Positions 38,785 to 40,218 of a stretch of 40,218 bases of DNA are shown piece after piece. Position numbers and translations under genes: made by a program. Origin of the DNA: an uncultured Prevotellaceae bacterium (GTDB taxonomy: Bacteria > Bacteroidota > Bacteroidia > Bacteroidales > Bacteroidaceae); contig CADADN010000038.1 in NCBI GenBank assembly GCA_902786665.1, positions 1 through 40,218 on the forward strand, in the 5' to 3' direction. How positions within the stretch are numbered: the first letter of the stretch is position 1; each line of letters starts with the position of its first letter. The notes under the pieces were generated by a model that worked only from the letters and a program-made list of their open reading frames with translations, did no database searches and had not been told where the DNA came from.

Positions 38785-39762
38785 ATGGATGCACAGACTA
38801 CAATTAAACCCTATGTGATTGGTTTGGACTTGGGTGGTACCAACTCCGTGTTTGGAATTGTCGACAGCCGTGGAGACATCAAGGCGACTACGGCCATCAA
38901 GACGCAAGGATTCGACAAAGTGGAGGATTATGTCGACGCCTCCGTCGAGGCCCTGCAGGTCATCATCGAACAGGTGGGCGGCATCGACAACATCAAGGCG
39001 ATGGGTATCGGAGCACCCAACGGGAATTTTTACAACGGCACCATTGAGTTCGCTCCCAACCTCTCTTGGGGACATAACGGTGTGGTGCCCCTGGCAAAGC
39101 TCTTCCAAGACCGTCTCGGCGTGCCCGTGGCACTCACCAACGACGCCAACGCTGCCGCCATCGGCGAGATGATCTATGGTGTGGCAAGGGGTATGAAGAA
39201 CTTCATCGTCATCACCCTCGGTACTGGCGTGGGCTCAGGTATCGTCATCAACGGACAACTGGTCTATGGATGCGACGGATTCGCAGGTGAACTGGGACAT
39301 GTCATTATGGAACGACAGAACGGGCGCAGCTGTGGATGCGGACGAAAAGGATGCCTGGAAGCTTACTGCTCCGCCACCGGCGTGGCACGCTCTGCAAGGG
39401 AGTTCCTCCTCAAGTCCGACCAACCGTCGCTGCTCAGGGAGATGAACCCCGACGACATCACCTCGCTCGATGTCTCCATCGCCGCAGGAAAGGGTGACGC
39501 TCTGGCAAAGGAGGTGTTTGAGTTCACTGGAGACATGCTGGGTGCCGCATGCGCCGACTTCGCTGCTTTCTCCTCTCCCGAGGCTTTCATCTTCTTCGGT
39601 GGACTGGTAAAGGCCGGCGACCTCATCATGGAACCCATCAAGCGCAGCTACGATGAGAAAGTGCTGCCCATCTTCAAGGGAAAGGCCAAGTTCCTCATCA
39701 GCGGTCTCGATGGTGCATCGGCCGCCGTCCTCGGCGCATCTGCCATAGGATGGGAAATATGA
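38785..39762 (+). CDS. ROK-family sugar kinase (glucokinase-type)
   Basis: 325 residues from the ATG at 38785; the TTG at 38779 is a less likely start. It probably phosphorylates glucose or a related hexose with ATP. It has the ATP-binding 'VIGLDLGGTNSVFGIVD', 'GIGAPNGN', 'NDANAAAIGEM' with the catalytic Asp, 'TLGTGVGSGIVINGQLVYG', and the ROK zinc signature 'GELGHV' plus 'CGCGRKGCLEAYCS' (C-x-C-G-x2-G-C). The start with DLGGTN and no DNA-binding domain argues for a kinase rather than a ROK repressor. The gene is monocistronic, with its own promoter and a strong terminator. Confidence 0.92.
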   Translation: MDAQTTIKPYVIGLDLGGTNSVFGIVDSRGDIKATTAIKTQGFDKVEDYVDASVEALQVIIEQVGGIDNIKAMGIGAPNGNFYNGTIEFAPNLSWGHNGVVPLAKLFQDRLGVPVALTNDANAAAIGEMIYGVARGMKNFIVITLGTGVGSGIVINGQLVYGCDGFAGELGHVIMERQNGRSCGCGRKGCLEAYCSATGVARSAREFLLKSDQPSLLREMNPDDITSLDVSIAAGKGDALAKEVFEFTGDMLGAACADFAAFSSPEAFIFFGGLVKAGDLIMEPIKRSYDEKVLPIFKGKAKFLISGLDGASAAVLGASAIGWEI

Positions 39763-39824
39763 AAAGATGAAAAATGGAAATAAGCAGGCAGGTGGTATGG
39801 CAAAGTAAAACCACTGCTTGACAG

Positions 39825-39856
39825 AATACAACCGGGGCATCCCCGGTTGTATTTTT
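39825..39856 (+). terminator. Rho-independent terminator of the ROK kinase gene
   Basis: ATACAACCGGGG (39826-39837), loop CAT, CCCCGGTTGTAT (39841-39852), followed by TTTT. A 12-bp perfect stem, 63 nt after the stop codon. Confidence 0.85.
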
Positions 39857-39940
39857 ACGTACGCAAGTAAGGGAAAACGAGGTGCAAAAGGGCTTTTAAT
39901 AAGCATAAGGTTCATCATTTCCCCAAAAAGGCAGAAAAAG

Positions 39941-40110
39941 TGAACATACGTCCCTTTAACTCCCCTTCAACTCCCCCAAATATACCCCCCTTTTACTCCT
40001 CTTTAACTATCCAACGAAGTGAACATACGTCCCTTTAACTCCCCTTTAACTCCTCTTTAACTCCCTTTTTACTCCCAAAATACTCCCCTTTAACTCTCCA
40101 AAAACATACT
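39941..40110. repeat. CTTTAACTCCCC tandem array
   Basis: About ten units of (CC)CTTTAACTC(CC), broken by a second copy of GTGAACATACGTCCCTTTAA (40019-40038; first copy at 39940-39959). 40011-40042 is an exact 32-nt inverted copy of 19009-19040. Confidence 0.75.
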
Positions 40111-40175
40111 CCCCTTTAACGGCTCAGGGGGGATTGTCCGTGGATGGCCCCACCGCAGCCTAACCAAAAATCATC

Positions 40176-40218
40176 ATGCATCGGTACATAAAGAAAGGCA
40201 GGTCCGAGACTCCACGCA
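40176..40218 (+). CDS. Possible start of a gene cut by the window end
   Basis: ATG at 40176 opens a frame MHRYIKKGRSETPR that runs to the end without a stop. Upstream lies a tandem array and no clear promoter. The CCGAGACTCC near the end also occurs at 24637-24646 in an element-like block, so this may be repeat DNA rather than a gene. Confidence 0.15.
   Translation, partial: MHRYIKKGRSETPR

Overview
The window looks like chromosomal DNA of a Bacteroidales bacterium, most likely a Prevotella-type member of the Prevotellaceae. The reasons are the many promoters of the Bacteroidetes form (TTTG, a 19-20 nt spacer, TAnnTTTG), a BspA-like surface protein with a dockerin-like tail, shared C-terminal 'KGIYI.NGKK' endings on secreted proteins, an UpxY-type NusG paralogue, DUF3822-rsmD and DUF4924 genes, and an etfBA/acyl-CoA dehydrogenase operon. 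The species cannot be named from sequence alone. No rRNA, tRNA, CRISPR array or intact transposase was seen.

Layout. 1-2629: the end of a secreted protein, then a BspA-like leucine-rich surface protein. 2801-10338: a five-gene plus-strand operon behind a consensus promoter, encoding a membrane-anchored von Willebrand A (vWA)-like protein, a three-helix membrane protein, a tubulin/FtsZ-like GTPase, a 1138-residue protein with an actin/Hsp70-type ATPase core, and a membrane-anchored coiled-coil protein. I regard this as the strongest candidate for a poorly described system: two cytoskeletal-type NTPases with a vWA module at the inner membrane. 10752-11651: diaminopimelate dehydrogenase. 11652-13438: repeat-rich DNA and a DUF4160/DUF2442 pair. 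13439-17825: a minus-strand operon etfB - (DUF559 nuclease) - etfA - small membrane protein - acyl-CoA dehydrogenase. The DUF559 gene sits between inverted copies of a palindromic repeat, one of which is read in frame as part of the EtfA N-terminus. 18075-22073: an AmmeMemoRadiSam system (radical SAM enzyme; exported Memo-AMMECR1 fusion) and a GH53 endo-galactanase. 22199-25131: a WG-repeat protein, a frameshifted phage-type gene, a small membrane protein and about 830 bp of repeat-rich sequence.

25132-30255: an operon of DNA primase, a TPR membrane protein and cardiolipin synthase. 30550-34895: a secreted TPR-like protein, convergent DUF3822-rsmD, then trpF, a PaaI-type thioesterase and an UpxY-like antiterminator. 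34953-38657: a minus-strand operon lysE-like - DUF4924 - rfbD - prfC. 38785-39762: a ROK-family sugar kinase reading divergently from it, followed by a clear terminator and tandem-repeat DNA.

The intergenic DNA is unusually structured. It holds a dispersed hairpin plus G-rich-tail family (six copies, two inverted pairs), a hairpin family with compensatory stem changes, a GGGCGG-ACAAG-CCGCCC hairpin family, TTTTCAAT arrays and several degenerate ~10-nt tandem arrays, each with its own unit.
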